From Panulirus ornatus (taxonomy: Eukaryota > Arthropoda > Malacostraca > Decapoda > Palinuridae): DNA of 64,000 nucleotides. The notes below the pieces were generated by a model. It was given only the letters and a program-made list of their open reading frames with translations. It searched no databases and was not told where the DNA came from. Position numbers and translations under genes: made by a program. Shown piece after piece: positions 9,544 to 21,430 of this stretch (its first letter is position 1; every line of letters starts with the position of its first letter). The DNA is taken from contig NC_092264.1 of NCBI RefSeq assembly GCF_036320965.1, positions 16,663,775-16,727,774 of the forward strand, in the 5' to 3' direction.

Positions 9544-9959
9544 CACAGAAACACACAAACGTGATCTACAAAACACAGCATCAAATTAAGCAAGAAACTT
9601 ATTACAAAAATGTAAAAAAAAGAAACCGCTTTTATAGCGGAGTGGTTGATGAACGTAACAAATTGAAAGAGGATGTGGTGTATGTTGGCCAGCATACAGA
9701 AGTTTGAAATGTTACGCGACAGTAGAAAACGTTCAAGAGATGGGTCCCCAATGAGTGCACACAACTCCCTCCCTCGTACAGTACAATAGGTAATTATACA
9801 CACGAGTAGTGACCATTGCAAAGAAAAAGAGGTCATGGGGCACCGAAGTAAGTGGATGAAACAATTCACTTATTCTCCCTGATGTTTGCTGATACTTGCT
9901 CACCCCAACCCTCATTTGTCCTCTTTTTTCAGCCCCTGCACCTTCTCTTGACCTCCTGC

Positions 9960-10620
9960 CGCTTTCTCTTGTACATCTCCCAATAATTCCCGCTCCTTCC
10001 CCGTAAGGACCGCCTACACACTCCTCTTTTATCTTTCACTTGCCACATTACTCATTTTGGCATTTGAATCACCCTCTACTAATATCCAATCTCTCGCATC
10101 ACGACTATTAACAAACTTACTCAACTACTCCCAAAACACTCTCCTTTCTTCATCATTCTTCTCATGGCCAGGTGTATAAGCACCAATAATCACCTATCTC
10201 TTGTAATCTACCTCTATTTTCACATCAATCAGTCTGGGGCTCACTTTCTTGTACTCTTTCACACACTCCCGCAACTCCTGCTTCAGCAGAAGTACTATCC
10301 CATCCTTAGCTCTCACCTTAACACTAACCCCTAACTTTACCTCTAAGACATTTCCAAACCATATACCCTAGAGCTTTGTTTCACTCAGAGCCACAACAAC
10401 CAGGTTTATTTCCTTAAACATAATACCAATCTCTCTTTTCTTGTCATCTTGCTTACATCCGAACAGTTCAGACACCCTTACCTTGACCCTTCGAGGAGGA
10501 TGAACACTCCTCGCTTGGCTCCTTTTGTTCCATACTATAAAAGCCAGGAGAACTAAGGAAGACATAATAACCACATATAATTCTTTTTTGCATTCCATTT
10601 GTATACTTACATTATGCACA
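9960..10620 (-). pseudogene. Decayed LINE endonuclease (EEP/APE-type) fragment
   Basis: Seen: on the minus strand a frame with several in-frame stops reads, from right to left, KEINLVVVALSETKL, AKDGIVLLLKQELRECVKEY, KKVSPRLIDVKIEV, VIIGAYTPGHEKNDEERRVF and DWILVEGDSNAKM. Known: this order (ALxETKL, GIxxLL, VxxxYxP, GDxNA) is that of the apurinic-endonuclease-like domain at the start of non-LTR retrotransposon ORF2, most like RTE-type elements. Two or more stop codons mean it is dead. It lies in the intron between EMI exons A and B, on the same strand as that gene. No matching reverse transcriptase follows on its left. Confidence 0.72.
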
Positions 10621-10639
10621 TCACTATCTATACAATAAC

Positions 10640-11180
10640 TTTACGACAAGTTCCAAAGTGCGAGTGAACACGACGGTTGATCACCGATCACAATTATAGC
10701 CGAGAGGGATTGCCGTACCCCCGGAGGGAATGCAGGCCATTTAATGACCTCACAATGACCCATTAGTGCTGAGGCACGAACCATTATGGAGAAAATATGA
10801 CAGAGGTCATCCAGAGCAGCATGATTGCCATATCGATCACTGGTATAATGGCCGCATCCATCACCAGTATGGATGCGGCCAGAGGCAATGCCGTCGCCCA
10901 GGATGAAGGATGGTTGTAGCTGGTTGATCAACCGATTGCCAACTGGAATTATGTGATGGTCGGAATTAGACGATAAATTAGCACAGAGACAACCATGGTG
11001 TAATGAGGGTAAATACAACATGACAGCGAGCGACGTTTATAACTAGCGGGATTGGCTGTGTTCACGTCATCCGTCACTATAACGAATGAGAACGTTCATA
11101 GAACGAAGAGGAAGACGAACTCCGATCTCCACACACGTTTTCGTCAGTAAGAGGAGTTCGTAGATACAACGTGCTTTATG
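10640..11180. other. Unannotated non-coding stretch
   Basis: Intron sequence of the EMI gene. It contains a short inverted repeat near 10850-10880 (GGCCGCATCCATCACC against GGATGCGGCC) but no coding exon or repeat family that I recognise. Confidence 0.5.
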
Positions 11181-11265
11181 TGATGAGAATCACTGCATCA
11201 CTGCGAGTGATAATTCTACAGTGAATATGCAGTGTTCCCTCGCATCTTGAGAAACAGGTAGGCTT

Positions 11266-11592
11266 ACGATAGCCGGACGTGTGTCTACGATAGCCGGAGG
11301 TAGGCTTACGGTGGCTAGAGGTAGGCTTAGGGTAGCCGGAGGTAAGCGTTCGACAGCCTGGGGTAAGCGTTCCATAGCCGGAGGTAAGCGTTCGATAGCC
11401 GGAGGTAAGCGTTCGATAGCCGGAGGTAAGCTTTCGATAGCCGGAGGTAAGCTTTCGATAGCCGGAGGTAAGCTTTCGGTAGCCGGAGGTAAGCGTTTGA
11501 TAGCCGGGGGTAAGCGTTTGATAGCCGGGGGTAAGCGTTCGGTGGCCGGAGGTAGGCCCAGGGTAGCCGGAGGTAAGCGTCTGCCACCCAGG
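11266..11592. repeat. 21-bp minisatellite
   Basis: About 15 units of GGTAAGCGTTCGATAGCCGGA with variants. Each unit contains GGTAAGC, a splice-donor-like motif on the plus strand, but there is no plus-strand exon to its left. The length is a multiple of three and stop-free, giving false ORFs on both strands. Confidence 0.93.
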
Positions 11593-11759
11593 AGGTAGTG
11601 ACGTCGGGGACTCGACAGCGATACACTGGTACTCGGTAGATCTACAGCCTCCACAGGACTTGGTCCTAGGCCTCCGTCAGCTGTGTCTCCTCCCCCAGCC
11701 GGTGCTGGAGGCAGACACTGATATCCGAGCCATACATCCACGTACTGGAGACACGAGGG

Positions 11760-12660
11760 GCCTTCACCGCACCTCTGTGACGTGACTCTTATATCACTCT
11801 CGTTATGATTAATTTAGGTAATATATATAATGATTATTAGGGGGCCCCCTCAGCTCACTCCAGGACCAAACTAATATACCAGGGCTATTCAGTTACTTCA
11901 AGTGTAGGGCCCGATTATGAAAGCCAAATTGATGGAGGGGCCATACATTCATTTTGCCTCCATTTTTTCTTCCCCACACATTTCATTCGACTAATTATCA
12001 CAAATGATCACACGTTTCATCCAGCCGATTCATACAGTTGGTAACGATAAGAATCTACTTATATAAAATGTCGTAAGCACTTAAGTAAATGAATAACTTC
12101 ATTAATCTAATTCTTCTGAGTCTGTCAAAGGGCCAAGAAATAATCACTCAAAGGGCCAGATTTGGCCCGCGGGCCACCAACTGAATAGCCCCGTGATATG
12201 TATTTCTGTTCTCCTCTGGACGGACCTGAATCTTTATACTAAGCACTTGGGGGCATCAGCCCACCACTGTAACCTGACTCATATATCCTTCTATTGTCCA
12301 CGTATGTATGTTGAGCTTCAACACGTAAATCATATGTGTCTTTAACTAGCTTACAAGGGGCGTTCATCTCATCATTATGAACCTGCTTCATGACACATCT
12401 CCCAAATTTGTACAGGTCTGTCCTCTCAAATTTGCTTTGTGTGTGTGTCTGTACTGTGTTACCCACGTCACATCATGTAGGCCAGTAAATAAAGTAATTA
12501 ACTGATGTTAAGAGAATCTGTGGCTTCTGTAAGAAGGTGTATGTGTGGTGATGGTGTTGGGTGCGTTTGTAGCTTGTATGGGAAAGTGTGGGTCAAGTCA
12601 TAGTGAGATAAGAACACGCATGGCATGCATGACCAGGCGTAGTGGATGTGCAAAGTGGGC
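11760..12660. other. Unannotated non-coding stretch
   Basis: EMI-gene intron sequence without recognisable exon, array or mobile element. Around 12120-12190 a phrase on 'gggccaga' and 'gggccacc' repeats loosely. Confidence 0.45.
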
Positions 12661-12667
12661 GATAGGA

Positions 12668-12668
<1 letters not shown>

Positions 12669-12737
<69 letters not shown>
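12669..12737. repeat. (GT)n microsatellite
   Basis: GT run of about 67 bp. Confidence 0.97.
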
Positions 12738-13474
12738 TGTTGACTGTGAATCTGGCGAGTGTTTACGGCAACATACGGATGCTGAGGACCTGCAGAGTGC
12801 GTGTAAAGAGAGGTATGTGAGCAGGGAGGGAGGTTTACAGTAGGTGCGTGCAGGGGCGCTGGGTGTTAAGACTGGCGTGGAAGGAAAGAAATAAAAGTGA
12901 CAATGGTGCAGGGGAGAAGGTTGCATGTGTGTGTGCAAGGTACGCATGGCTAAGGCTAGGCACACCCGGGGCTCAGAGAGGGTTGTGTGCAGTGCTGGAG
13001 GAGAGGTTGATGCCTACACTGTATACACAAGGACGCGCTTACCTGCAGAAGATACGGCTTTGCGCTTGTGAGTGAAGGAGGCGATACTGCCTCAGGTCTC
13101 GTGCGGGGGAGAACCCTTTCGAGGCATAAGTGCGTGGCTTCGGCCCTGCTCATGAGGGACGACGGAGAGTGCCAAGTAACTCAGGATTGTGAGTGAAAAC
13201 GTGAGAGAGTGAATCACTGGCGAGTAAAAGAAAGATGAGATGTTGATGAGGCTGGTGCAGTGAGATGGTACACAGAACAGCCATGGACCGTCACAACATG
13301 TCGTAAATCTTCCACCAAAAAATGAGTTGTAGATGCGTGTGTTGTGGGGTCTATGGTGGGGGGACGCGACACGCAGCCGTGATCAGTATGACAGTGCCAT
13401 AAAGAGCAAAGGAGGTAGCCAGAGGAAAGTGTAGAGCGCTAGTGAATGGTTTAGTGTGTTGACGAATGACATTC

Positions 13475-13715
13475 TCCCGCACAGCTGGTACACAGATTCA
13501 CCTCATAGCTGATACACAGATCCACTGCACAGCTGGTGCACAGATCCACTGTACAGTTGGTGCACAGATCCACCTAAAATGTGGTACACAGATCTGCTGC
13601 AAAGCAAGTACACAGATCTGTTGCAAAGCTGGTACACAGATCCATCTCAAAGGTGATACACAGATCCACTGTACAGCTGGGACTCATATCTGCTACGCTG
13701 CTGGCACACAGATAA
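13475..13715. repeat. 24-bp minisatellite
   Basis: About ten diverged units of GCTGGTACACAGATCCACTG. The plus-strand frame reads AGTQIHC-type repeats of eight residues. Confidence 0.88.
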
Positions 13716-13769
13716 AGCTACAGAACAGTCTAATGAATACGGTATAAGTACCACAGCAAGATGAAGAAC

Positions 13770-14075
13770 GGGCAGTGAGGGACGGCATCTGACTGACGGG
13801 CAGTTAGGGACGGGCAGTGAGGGACGGACACTGAGGGACGGCATCTGACTGACGGGCAATGAGGGACGGGCAGTGAGGGACAGGCAGTGAGGGACGGTAT
13901 TTGACTGACGGGCAGTGGGTGACGGCATCTGACTAACGGGCAGTGAGGGACGGGCTGTGAGGGACGTCATCTGACTGACGGGCAATGAGGGACGGGCAGA
14001 GGCACGGGCACTGAGGAACGGCATCTGACTGACGGGCAATGAGGGACGGGCAGTGACTGACGGGCAATGTGGGAA
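13770..14075. repeat. Irregular tandem repeat (GACGGGCAGTGAGG)
   Basis: Units of variable length built from GGGACGGGCAGTGAG and GGCATCTGACTGACGGGC. Open on the minus strand as a low-complexity Pro/Ser frame, which is an artefact. Confidence 0.88.
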
Positions 14076-14344
14076 TAACAAAGGAGAGTCTGTCAACAAA
14101 ACATATGACGGAGCCACAGATAAGAGACGGTTAACGTTTTCCTAAGTCAACGGCGTCAATTGTTTCCGTCTACAACTACAGTAGGGACACGTCTAGATGG
14201 ACTGGAGCCCAAACTACGGGCATTACTGGGATGAGTGATCTGAATGACGTCTATATCTGTGGCCAGAAAGACGCAGGCAAACACACCTGTTGATACTGTG
14301 GGTCGTTGATAACGATAGTGGCGAGTTGAGGGAGAGGCAGACTT

Positions 14345-14565
14345 TGGGAGGGAGGTTGAAGGAGGGGAAGACTATAGGAAGGGTTGTAGGAGGGGAAGAC
14401 TTTAGGAAGGGTTGTAGGAGGGGAAGACTTTAGGAAGGGTTGTAGGAGGGAAAGACTTTAGGAAGGGTTGTAGGAGGGGAAGACTTTAGGAAGGGTTGTA
14501 GGAGGGGAAGACTTTAGGAAGGGATGAAGGAGGGGAAGACTTTGGAAGGGGTTTGAAGGAGGTTA
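14345..14565. repeat. 28-bp minisatellite
   Basis: About eight units of TTTAGGAAGGGTTGTAGGAG plus GGGAAGAC. Confidence 0.92.
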
Positions 14566-14644
14566 CTAGGAATGGAGTGACCAAGAGAAGGATCCGGAAG
14601 CTGAAGAAGAGAAGTTGGAGGTGTAGAGGCTCGTGCTCAACTGG

Positions 14645-14716
14645 GGTCCTGTGTGTACGTGAACGTGGCGTCCTGTGTGTACGTGAACGTGGCGTCCTGT
14701 GTGTACGTGAACGCAG
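14645..14716. repeat. 24-bp tandem repeat, three copies
   Basis: Three units of GTCCTGTGTGTACGTGAACG plus TGGC. Confidence 0.92.
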
Positions 14717-14833
14717 ATAAACTGGTATCTAATCTTGGTCTAGTAGATGGCTGGATGTGAAGCCATCATTACTGATGAGTGGACGAAGAGGTGTTGGGAG
14801 GGTAAGGCTTCCAGAGGAAGGGTGCCTCCCCCA

Positions 14834-15257
14834 CACACCCAGCAGGTCCTGAGCCACGCCTACCACCCACACACTAACCCACGGGTCATGTCACCCAGCA
14901 GGTCCTGAGCCATGCCTACCCCCACACACACTAACCCACGGATCATGTCACCCAGCAGGTCCTAAGCCATGCCTACCACCCATACACTAACCCACGGGTC
15001 ATGTCACCCAGCAGGTCCTGAGCCATGCCTACCACCCATACACTAACCCACGGGTCATGTCACCCAGCAGGTCCTAAGCCATGCCTACCACCCATACACT
15101 AACCCACGGGTCATGTCACCTAGCAGGTCCTGAGCCATGCCTACCCCCACACACACTAACCCACGGGTCACGTCACCCAGCAGGTCCTGAGCCATGCCTA
15201 CCCCACACACACTAACCCACGAGTCATGTCACCTAGCAGGTTCTGAGCCACGCCTAC

Positions 15258-15288
<31 letters not shown>

Positions 15289-15450
15289 ACTAATCCACGA
15301 GTCATGTCACCCAGCAGGTCCTGAGCCATGCCTATCCCCCCACACACACTAACCCACGAGTCATGTCACCTAGCAGGTCCTGAGCCATACCTACCCCCCC
15401 CCCCCACACACTAACCCATGGGTCATGTCACCCAGCAGGGCCTGAGCCAC
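14834..15450. repeat. ~59-bp minisatellite with C tracts
   Basis: About eleven units of CACCCAGCAGGTCCTGAGCC, then ATGCCTACC and CACTAACCCACGGGTCATGT. Length variation between units comes mainly from C and AC runs (C runs up to about 18 at 15257). Confidence 0.93.
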
Positions 15451-15821
15451 CCCTCACACCTCCTCACAATCGACAGTCAAGTGTTCAGATGTGGCGTTCC
15501 TCGTGTATGCTGCCTGGAGTCGGTGGGGCCATAAAAGCGGCGTCGTGTCAGTACCTGCTGGTGTTTATGGATGTCCCAGATCTGCGACCACAAGGGGAGG
15601 CTGGTGGTGGTAGGGCCTGGGCTTGCGTAGGGGGTGTGCCTGCGCGTGCTTGTATGAGGAATGCTTGAGTGTGTGCGCAAGTGTCTCAGTAACACCATGG
15701 TCTGCGAGAGATCTAAGTCGATCGAGGAACTTGGAGGAGGAGCCAGATTTCAGGTGCAGAACAGTTGGCAGCCTTCCCCTTTGTGTTGCGTGAACTGGGG
15801 TGAGATGGCGGGTTCGGCGTG

Positions 15822-15823
<2 letters not shown>

Positions 15824-15902
<79 letters not shown>

Positions 15903-15903
15903 G
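15824..15903. repeat. (GA)n plus poly-G
   Basis: GA run of about 68 bp followed by a G run of about 12. Confidence 0.96.
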
Positions 15904-16629
15904 CAGGTCTTTGCGCGGTTATGTGTGTGTGTGACGCCCTAAATCTACACCACACCCTCACCCAACACCCTCCCACTCTACCACATCACTGACTGGGGGA
16001 GGTCAGGTGTCGCGGAGTGAGGGGCCGACCAACATCATCATCAATCCATCCCAGCCTGGCTACCGGCAGCCCCAGGCCAGAATGATGGCCACCATCCGTC
16101 TCCTCTGAAATCACAATCAGTCAAATGGTCCTTCATCTCCCACTGTTATGGCGGTGCGGGTGAGGCACGAGGGGGAATTGATCACGCGCCGCGGTAACTC
16201 CTCTACCGCTTCTTGCGCCGCTCCCGTTCGTCTTGTATACGCGCACGTATAAATAAACCCGCGAGGGTAGTATCGTTTCGAAACCATACGACACGACACA
16301 CGGCGCTCTATAACGGAAGGAGTGACGTCAGAAGCTGGGAGGGCGGGTGTCCCTGTTGTAAGAGATTATATCACACAGGAATACCTGTATTCACACATAG
16401 GGGGTGACACTCCACATAGGATTTCAACTGATTCGTCCTTCCCCAAGTTGCATCAATTAGTCATATGTCATGTTCATTGTGGTGATGTTTGTACTTATAA
16501 TACACTATCCTTAGAGGGATTGTACATGAATATATGTACGTATCTGTCTATCTGCTTACATATCTATCTTTCTGTCTACCTTCCTCTGTGTTTATCTATC
16601 TAGCTATCTAGCTATCTGGGCGTTACCGG

Positions 16630-16780
16630 ACTCCACCAAGAGCGAAGAGTCACCTTCGGAGAAGTTGTATTATCGGAGTACAGTCTCATCGAAGGACATC
16701 TTACTCCAAAGGAGTCCATCCTTTCTCTGCTCCTGATCGTGACGCAGCCTTGAGGCTACAGGAGAATGGGTCCTGAGGTC
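16630..16780 (+). repeat. Dispersed repeat family C, copy 1
   Basis: Contains AGTACAGTCTCATCGAAGG, GAGTCCATCC and GCAGCCTTGAGGCTACAGGA. These correspond to 34510-34615 (+) and, reverse-complemented, to 38725-38800. The ORF that follows at 16947-17231 may be part of the same diverged element. No domain recognised. Confidence 0.6.
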
Positions 16781-16946
16781 GTGTGATCGTCAAAGCCTTT
16801 TCTTTATCGAGTCCAAACATCATCTTCCAGATGGGAACTATTCTCCACCGAAACCCGACTCCAACAAAGACAAAATCTGTTCAGAAATTGCATCTCCCTC
16901 ACAAAAGTCGACGAAGAAAATCGCATTTCTCTCTAAATCAACTGGG

Positions 16947-17231
16947 TTGGAACGAATAGCAACAGCCTCACTGGATCCATTTGGCAATTCATCTGAGGGA
17001 AATGGAAACCAGGTGAATACTGCAACGAAGCAGGTGCTCGCAACCCTCAATCTCCAGCCACAACCACTCCAGATGGGTCAGTGGCAGTCTGCATCCCTTC
17101 GCACTGCAGATGAGCAACGTCCACTGCTGGTCTCCACACCCTCCGCATTCCAGATGGGCTACAGGATGTCCCAGTACCAATTCATGTGTAATTCCATATA
17201 CACACATAACCCTCTCACATCAAGTCTGTAG
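16947..17231 (+). other. Hypothetical ORF of 94 codons, probably not a gene
   Basis: Met start, no low-complexity sequence, and a Gln/Asn/Ser-rich product (MERIATASLDPFGNSSEGNG at the start). It has no splice context, no recognised domain, and lies next to a family C repeat copy. A comparable open frame exists on the opposite strand (16989-17207), which lowers confidence. Confidence 0.15.
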
Positions 17232-18039
17232 GGTAGAAGTCTACAGCAAAAGAATAGAGATATTTACTGAAGAAACTAGGGTTTCCGAGGCACTGTGGCG
17301 CATCTGACGAAGTGAGGGATACCAAGTGGAAGCAACACCACCTGAGCTGATTACCGGAGGGAGGAATCACCAAGCGAAATCCAATCACAATCAGACATGA
17401 TCCGAGACTATTGCCTTAACTGTATCAACGAATCAGACGCTTCGGATCCTAAAGTTTCTCTTTCTTCTTGTCGTTCCGAACGCTCACTCAGGATTCTTCG
17501 CGTGACGCAATAAAACAGCAGTATCTTCGAAAGAAAGAGGTTCATACAGACGTAACTAAACCCTATATGAACCCATGTATGTTAGTATTCTGCGAGGAAC
17601 TGCTGTGGGTGAAGGAAGAGTGAGTTAATTTGCTAGTTGTGAGAACAGAGGCGCGCGTCCTGCCGAAGCTGATGATCTCGGTAACTTCACAATACAATAT
17701 TTTCTAGGCCATTCTGAAATAGCTATACACCACAGAACGGCCTACTTAATACAGAAGATATTTTTCTATATCAACACATGTACACAGACTGTGTACAGCA
17801 TCTATAAAGGACACATCTCCAAGTACTGCCGATGGTTATTGACCAGAATGAAAGGAAAACACCCGCTGAGCACAATCGCTTCCCTTCGAGACGATGTATA
17901 TCGCCAGGTTCCTCAAGAGATTTTTAGGGAGTCGCACAACCGGTTAGATTGCCCACCACGTGAGGCGGAATTAGGGTGAAATTGGCCTTCATTACCCGTT
18001 ACCATCACAAAGCTCTTGATGTCAATTATACTTGATCAT

Positions 18040-18350
18040 AAACCACTTTAATGTCTATCACAGTCATTGTGTTTAAGGTACAGAAACATTATCATCAATA
18101 TCAAACAAAGGAACACAGTATATCTATCATGTTTATCATGAAAAACTTATTATCTATCGAAGTAATTGTGCTGAAGGTACCAGAGTATTATTACCAAGCT
18201 AAGGAACACTATCTATTACACTTATCATAAAAATCTTATTATCTATCGAAGTAATTGTGCTGAAGGTACCAGACCATTATTACCATACTAAGGAACACAC
18301 TACATCTATCTCACTTATCATAAAACCCTTATCGAAGTAGCTGTACATTA
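18040..18350. repeat. ~90-bp imperfect tandem triplication
   Basis: Three copies containing CTATCGAAGTAATTGTGCTG and AAGGTACCAGA.CATTATTA, at about 18050, 18150 and 18240, just left of exon A. Confidence 0.8.
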
Positions 18351-18578
18351 GGTATCGGAACATTATCATATCATTATCAAGTCTAGTTCACAAGAGTTCA
18401 ATTGCTCATCTGTGCCTGCTCACGTCAAGGCTGGAGAAGACACACACTCACGTCACTGCTCGCACTACCGAGAAACAGTTGTAGACGAACGTAGACACGG
18501 ACTGGTAGACAGAGGCCCAGTGCTGTATCTACCAATTTGTAGAGGGGTCAGTCAGTCAGTCTCTCTCTCTCCCCTTAC

Positions 18579-18716
18579 CTCCTCTCGTAGTTGACGCAGC
18601 TGGGGGTCCTGGAGTAGCAGCCGGGGCGGTAGACCCTGACGGTGGCGGTGTAGCCGCGGACGGTGGGCACGCGGACCGGCACCCTCTCCTCCCGCTGGTA
18701 GCGGCACACGTTGGGC
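18579..18716 (-). CDS. EMI-domain gene, exon A (N-terminal half of EMI domain)
   Basis: Seen: on the minus strand an acceptor (pyrimidine-rich tract ending CCAG) precedes 138 nt that stay open and end at a consensus donor (GAG|GTAAGG). The frame reads PNVCRYQREERV, then VRVYRPGCYSRTPSCVNYER. The exon starts with one nucleotide that completes a codon and ends with two, so it is a phase 2-2 exon. Known: EMI domains are small cysteine-rich extracellular modules (emilins, multimerins, MEGF10/Draper-type proteins) that begin near an NVC motif and end in CCPGW; they serve protein-protein contact and multimer assembly. This exon supplies the NVC start and two further cysteines (GC, SC); the CCPGW end is in exon B, and the phases fit. 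GC content is far above the surroundings. Inference: secreted or cell-surface protein. The exon carrying the start codon and signal peptide must lie at higher coordinates or outside the window. Which EMI family it belongs to cannot be told, since no EGF repeats or coiled coil are visible. Confidence 0.82.
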
Positions 18717-18891
18717 CTGGCGGTGAGGGAAGGAAACACACAGAACGTCAGGGGAACATCCTGCCTCCAGCCACACACACTCTTATCTTACTGATAACAC
18801 GAGATGTAAGATAAGAGGAAATCTATCTATTGTCAGGTTCTTATAAGGATATGGTAGACAGGTGGGAAATACCTACATACCTGTCGTTTAT

Positions 18892-18995
18892 ATCTATCTA
18901 TCTATCTATCTATATCTATATCTATATATAGATGAGACGGCCTTGATTAGCCTATCAATTGGTGCTTGCCGTCTAAGCTAACCTAAAAAAAAAAC
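18892..18995 (+). repeat. (TATC)n and 5'-truncated SINE-V tail
   Basis: A TATC/TATA microsatellite is followed by GATGAGACGGCCTTGATTAG, then CTTGCCGTCTAAGCTAACCT and a poly-A tract. This is the 3' tail of the SINE seen complete at 50.17 kb. Confidence 0.7.
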
Positions 18996-18999
18996 ATCA

Positions 19000-20210
19000 T
19001 TGACAAATATTGACGCCATAACAAAAACAATAATAAAGAGTTGTAATGCGTAGGACATGACTCAGGCAGACTTTGATCACTCTAAAAAGAAATGGCAACA
19101 ACACTGAGTTAATCAGAGGCATAGGCGAGGCTTCTATACCACCGGAGGGAGGGACGATGTAAACAGAGTGACCACAAACACCACGTTAGTAATGGTCGCT
19201 CATTTGACTCGATTTCGGCTCTAGCCGTGGAGGTCCTGGGTCGCGGGCCATGTACGACGGGTTAAGAACACCCGCCAGCTCTCGTCTTGGGAGAAGAAAA
19301 GGAAACACCAGGATTTTCTAGGTACAGAAACACAGCTTCTGCTGCCCACATACGATACGAATGAGGAAACATCTGACCTGTCCAGATCGTATTAGTCATA
19401 ATCATTATCAATGATAATCATGATACTTCTCTAAATCGCGATGATCATTGTACTCGTTAATTAGTATCACTGATAATCATTGTACTCTTCTTAATCATCA
19501 TCATTAGTAATCACTGTACTCTCTTAATCATCATCATTAATAATCATTGTATTCTTCACACTCCCTCTATAATTCATGATTTGCAACATACATATAAGAC
19601 AGATAAGTGTTATCTTTAATCACTTCCCTGTCTACATAATACAGCAACAGATGCTCTCACCAGTAAAGACCCTCAAAATATTTTCTCTCGCGACTAACAC
19701 CTTGTTTACGTGCCACTTCTAAAGGAAGAGAGAGGAGGGGGCAGCACCTCGCCTTGTCTTCGACGGACCTCGGGGGATTAATCTCCGAAAAAAAAAAGGG
19801 ATTTGTCCCCTTCTCGAACGTTACCTACCTACCCGCTGTGGCTGAAATTTTTTTAAGCACGTCTGAAGGGGATAATCATAGGTAACATTATCCCTGTGAG
19901 TTTGCCGAGCTGATGACCGTAGTCCTCTATAATCCTTGAAGGTTAATATGGCTTATCACGTCGAGGATTATACGAGTAATTATCCTTATAGAAGATAATC
20001 CCTCACACGTAGCATGTGCGGCTTGATGCCATGTGTAATTATGTGGATAATTGAGTCGGTTTTTGGCGGGCCCGCTCTTAAAGGTTGGTTACCATATAAT
20101 TGATAATTAGGGAGCTATGGACGGAGCCACGTTCATCATAACCTCAGCTGCTGAGAAAATATACACTGGGTGGTTTAGTGCCATGTAAACAACGCCTGGC
20201 AATTATAACA
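19000..20210. other. Non-coding stretch with diffuse ATCATC repeats
   Basis: AT-rich sequence; 19390-19560 holds diverged repeats of TAATCATCATCATTAGTAAT. No exon or mobile element recognised. Confidence 0.5.
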
Positions 20211-20264
20211 GACGTTCTTTTTTGTTCTCTCTCTCTCTCTAATCTGTTTTCTACCTGGTAGATT

Positions 20265-20266
<2 letters not shown>

Positions 20267-20308
<42 letters not shown>
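20267..20308. repeat. (GT)n microsatellite
   Basis: GT run of about 40 bp. Confidence 0.96.
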
Positions 20309-20312
<4 letters not shown>

Positions 20313-20356
20313 TCCGACCTCATCAGTAAAAGATGAGTAGCGCTTTGTACAGCAGG

Positions 20357-20358
<2 letters not shown>

Positions 20359-20443
<85 letters not shown>
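20359..20443. repeat. (GA)n microsatellite
   Basis: GA run of about 84 bp. Confidence 0.97.
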
Positions 20444-20445
<2 letters not shown>

Positions 20446-20697
20446 CATCACCTATCCAAGAGTAACGCAGAGACACGCCACAGGCCTCACACAGACCACC
20501 CCAGGGTCCGAGCGAGGTGGTCTGACCTTAACAGTTAACTGCCGAAAGAAACCCCTCTCCCCTCCCACCCCAACCCTTTGAATTTAAGCAGTGGAAGAAG
20601 AAGAAAAATGGGGCAACATAGAGACGGTAAGGGAGACAGTACATAGGACTTCACCACTCACACATCATCCGTCTGCTTGAGACGGGAGGACACATGC

Positions 20698-20698
<1 letters not shown>

Positions 20699-20776
<78 letters not shown>
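20699..20776. repeat. (CT)n microsatellite
   Basis: CT run of about 77 bp. Confidence 0.97.
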
Positions 20777-20778
<2 letters not shown>

Positions 20779-21064
20779 GGCGCCCCTTATTAAGGACCAT
20801 GAGCAAACAGCAGCAGCTGACTGGCCGGCTGACCTAGAAGCTGACACCCGTTAAGATGAGCGGCGCCACTACACCAGCGGGGAGAGTAATTAGTGAAGGG
20901 ACGTGAGCACAAGAAGCCCAGCTGATGGCTTATTGATTACATTCTCGATTAATCACATCGAGATCAGTCCTCCGCGTACGAGCTGCCGCGAAGCTTTGCT
21001 GGGTAACGTTATCTTCAAGGCGTCTATTAAGTCCGTCATGTGTTTTTTAAGTAATACTATATTT

Positions 21065-21207
21065 TTTTTTTTTCCAAACTATTCGCCATTTCCCGCATTA
21101 GCGAGGTAGCGTTAAGAACAGAGGACTGGGCCTTTGAGGGAATACCCTCACCTGGCGCAATTCTCTGTTCCCTCTTTTGGAAGATTAAAAAAAAAAAACG
21201 AGAGGGG
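21065..21207 (-). mobile_element. SINE-like family A, truncated copy
   Basis: Minus-sense copy ending at the LINE-like block (ATTCGCCATTTCCCGC on the plus strand). It is cut after the internal A tract, where a family D segment begins. Confidence 0.72.
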
Positions 21208-21209
21208 AA

Positions 21210-21354
21210 GGATCACAATTTTGCGCGTGATCAAGATATTCCTAGGAGTATATCAACTGACTTATATTTCTCTCTTGTGTCTCCCCTGATGTGATTATTA
21301 CACGAAAGTGCACTTGGGAACTTATCGTGTTTCATTTTCCCCGTGGACTCATAG

Positions 21355-21357
<3 letters not shown>
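21210..21357 (+). repeat. Dispersed repeat family D, copy 2, rearranged
   Basis: Begins with a reverse-complemented copy of the element's far end (GATCACAATTTTGCGCGTGA, itself partly palindromic), then the normal body (TATATCAACTGAC to GGACTCATAGGAATAT). Ends in an AT run. Confidence 0.7.

Positions 21358-21430
<73 letters not shown>

Noticed and set aside
14834..15450. Regular repeat spacing that could suggest a CRISPR array
   Set aside because: Units are head-to-tail without unique spacers, in a eukaryotic genome; an ordinary minisatellite.
18552..18778. Other minus-strand frames over exon A
   Set aside because: Only one frame gives the NVC/GC/SC pattern and fits exon B in phase.
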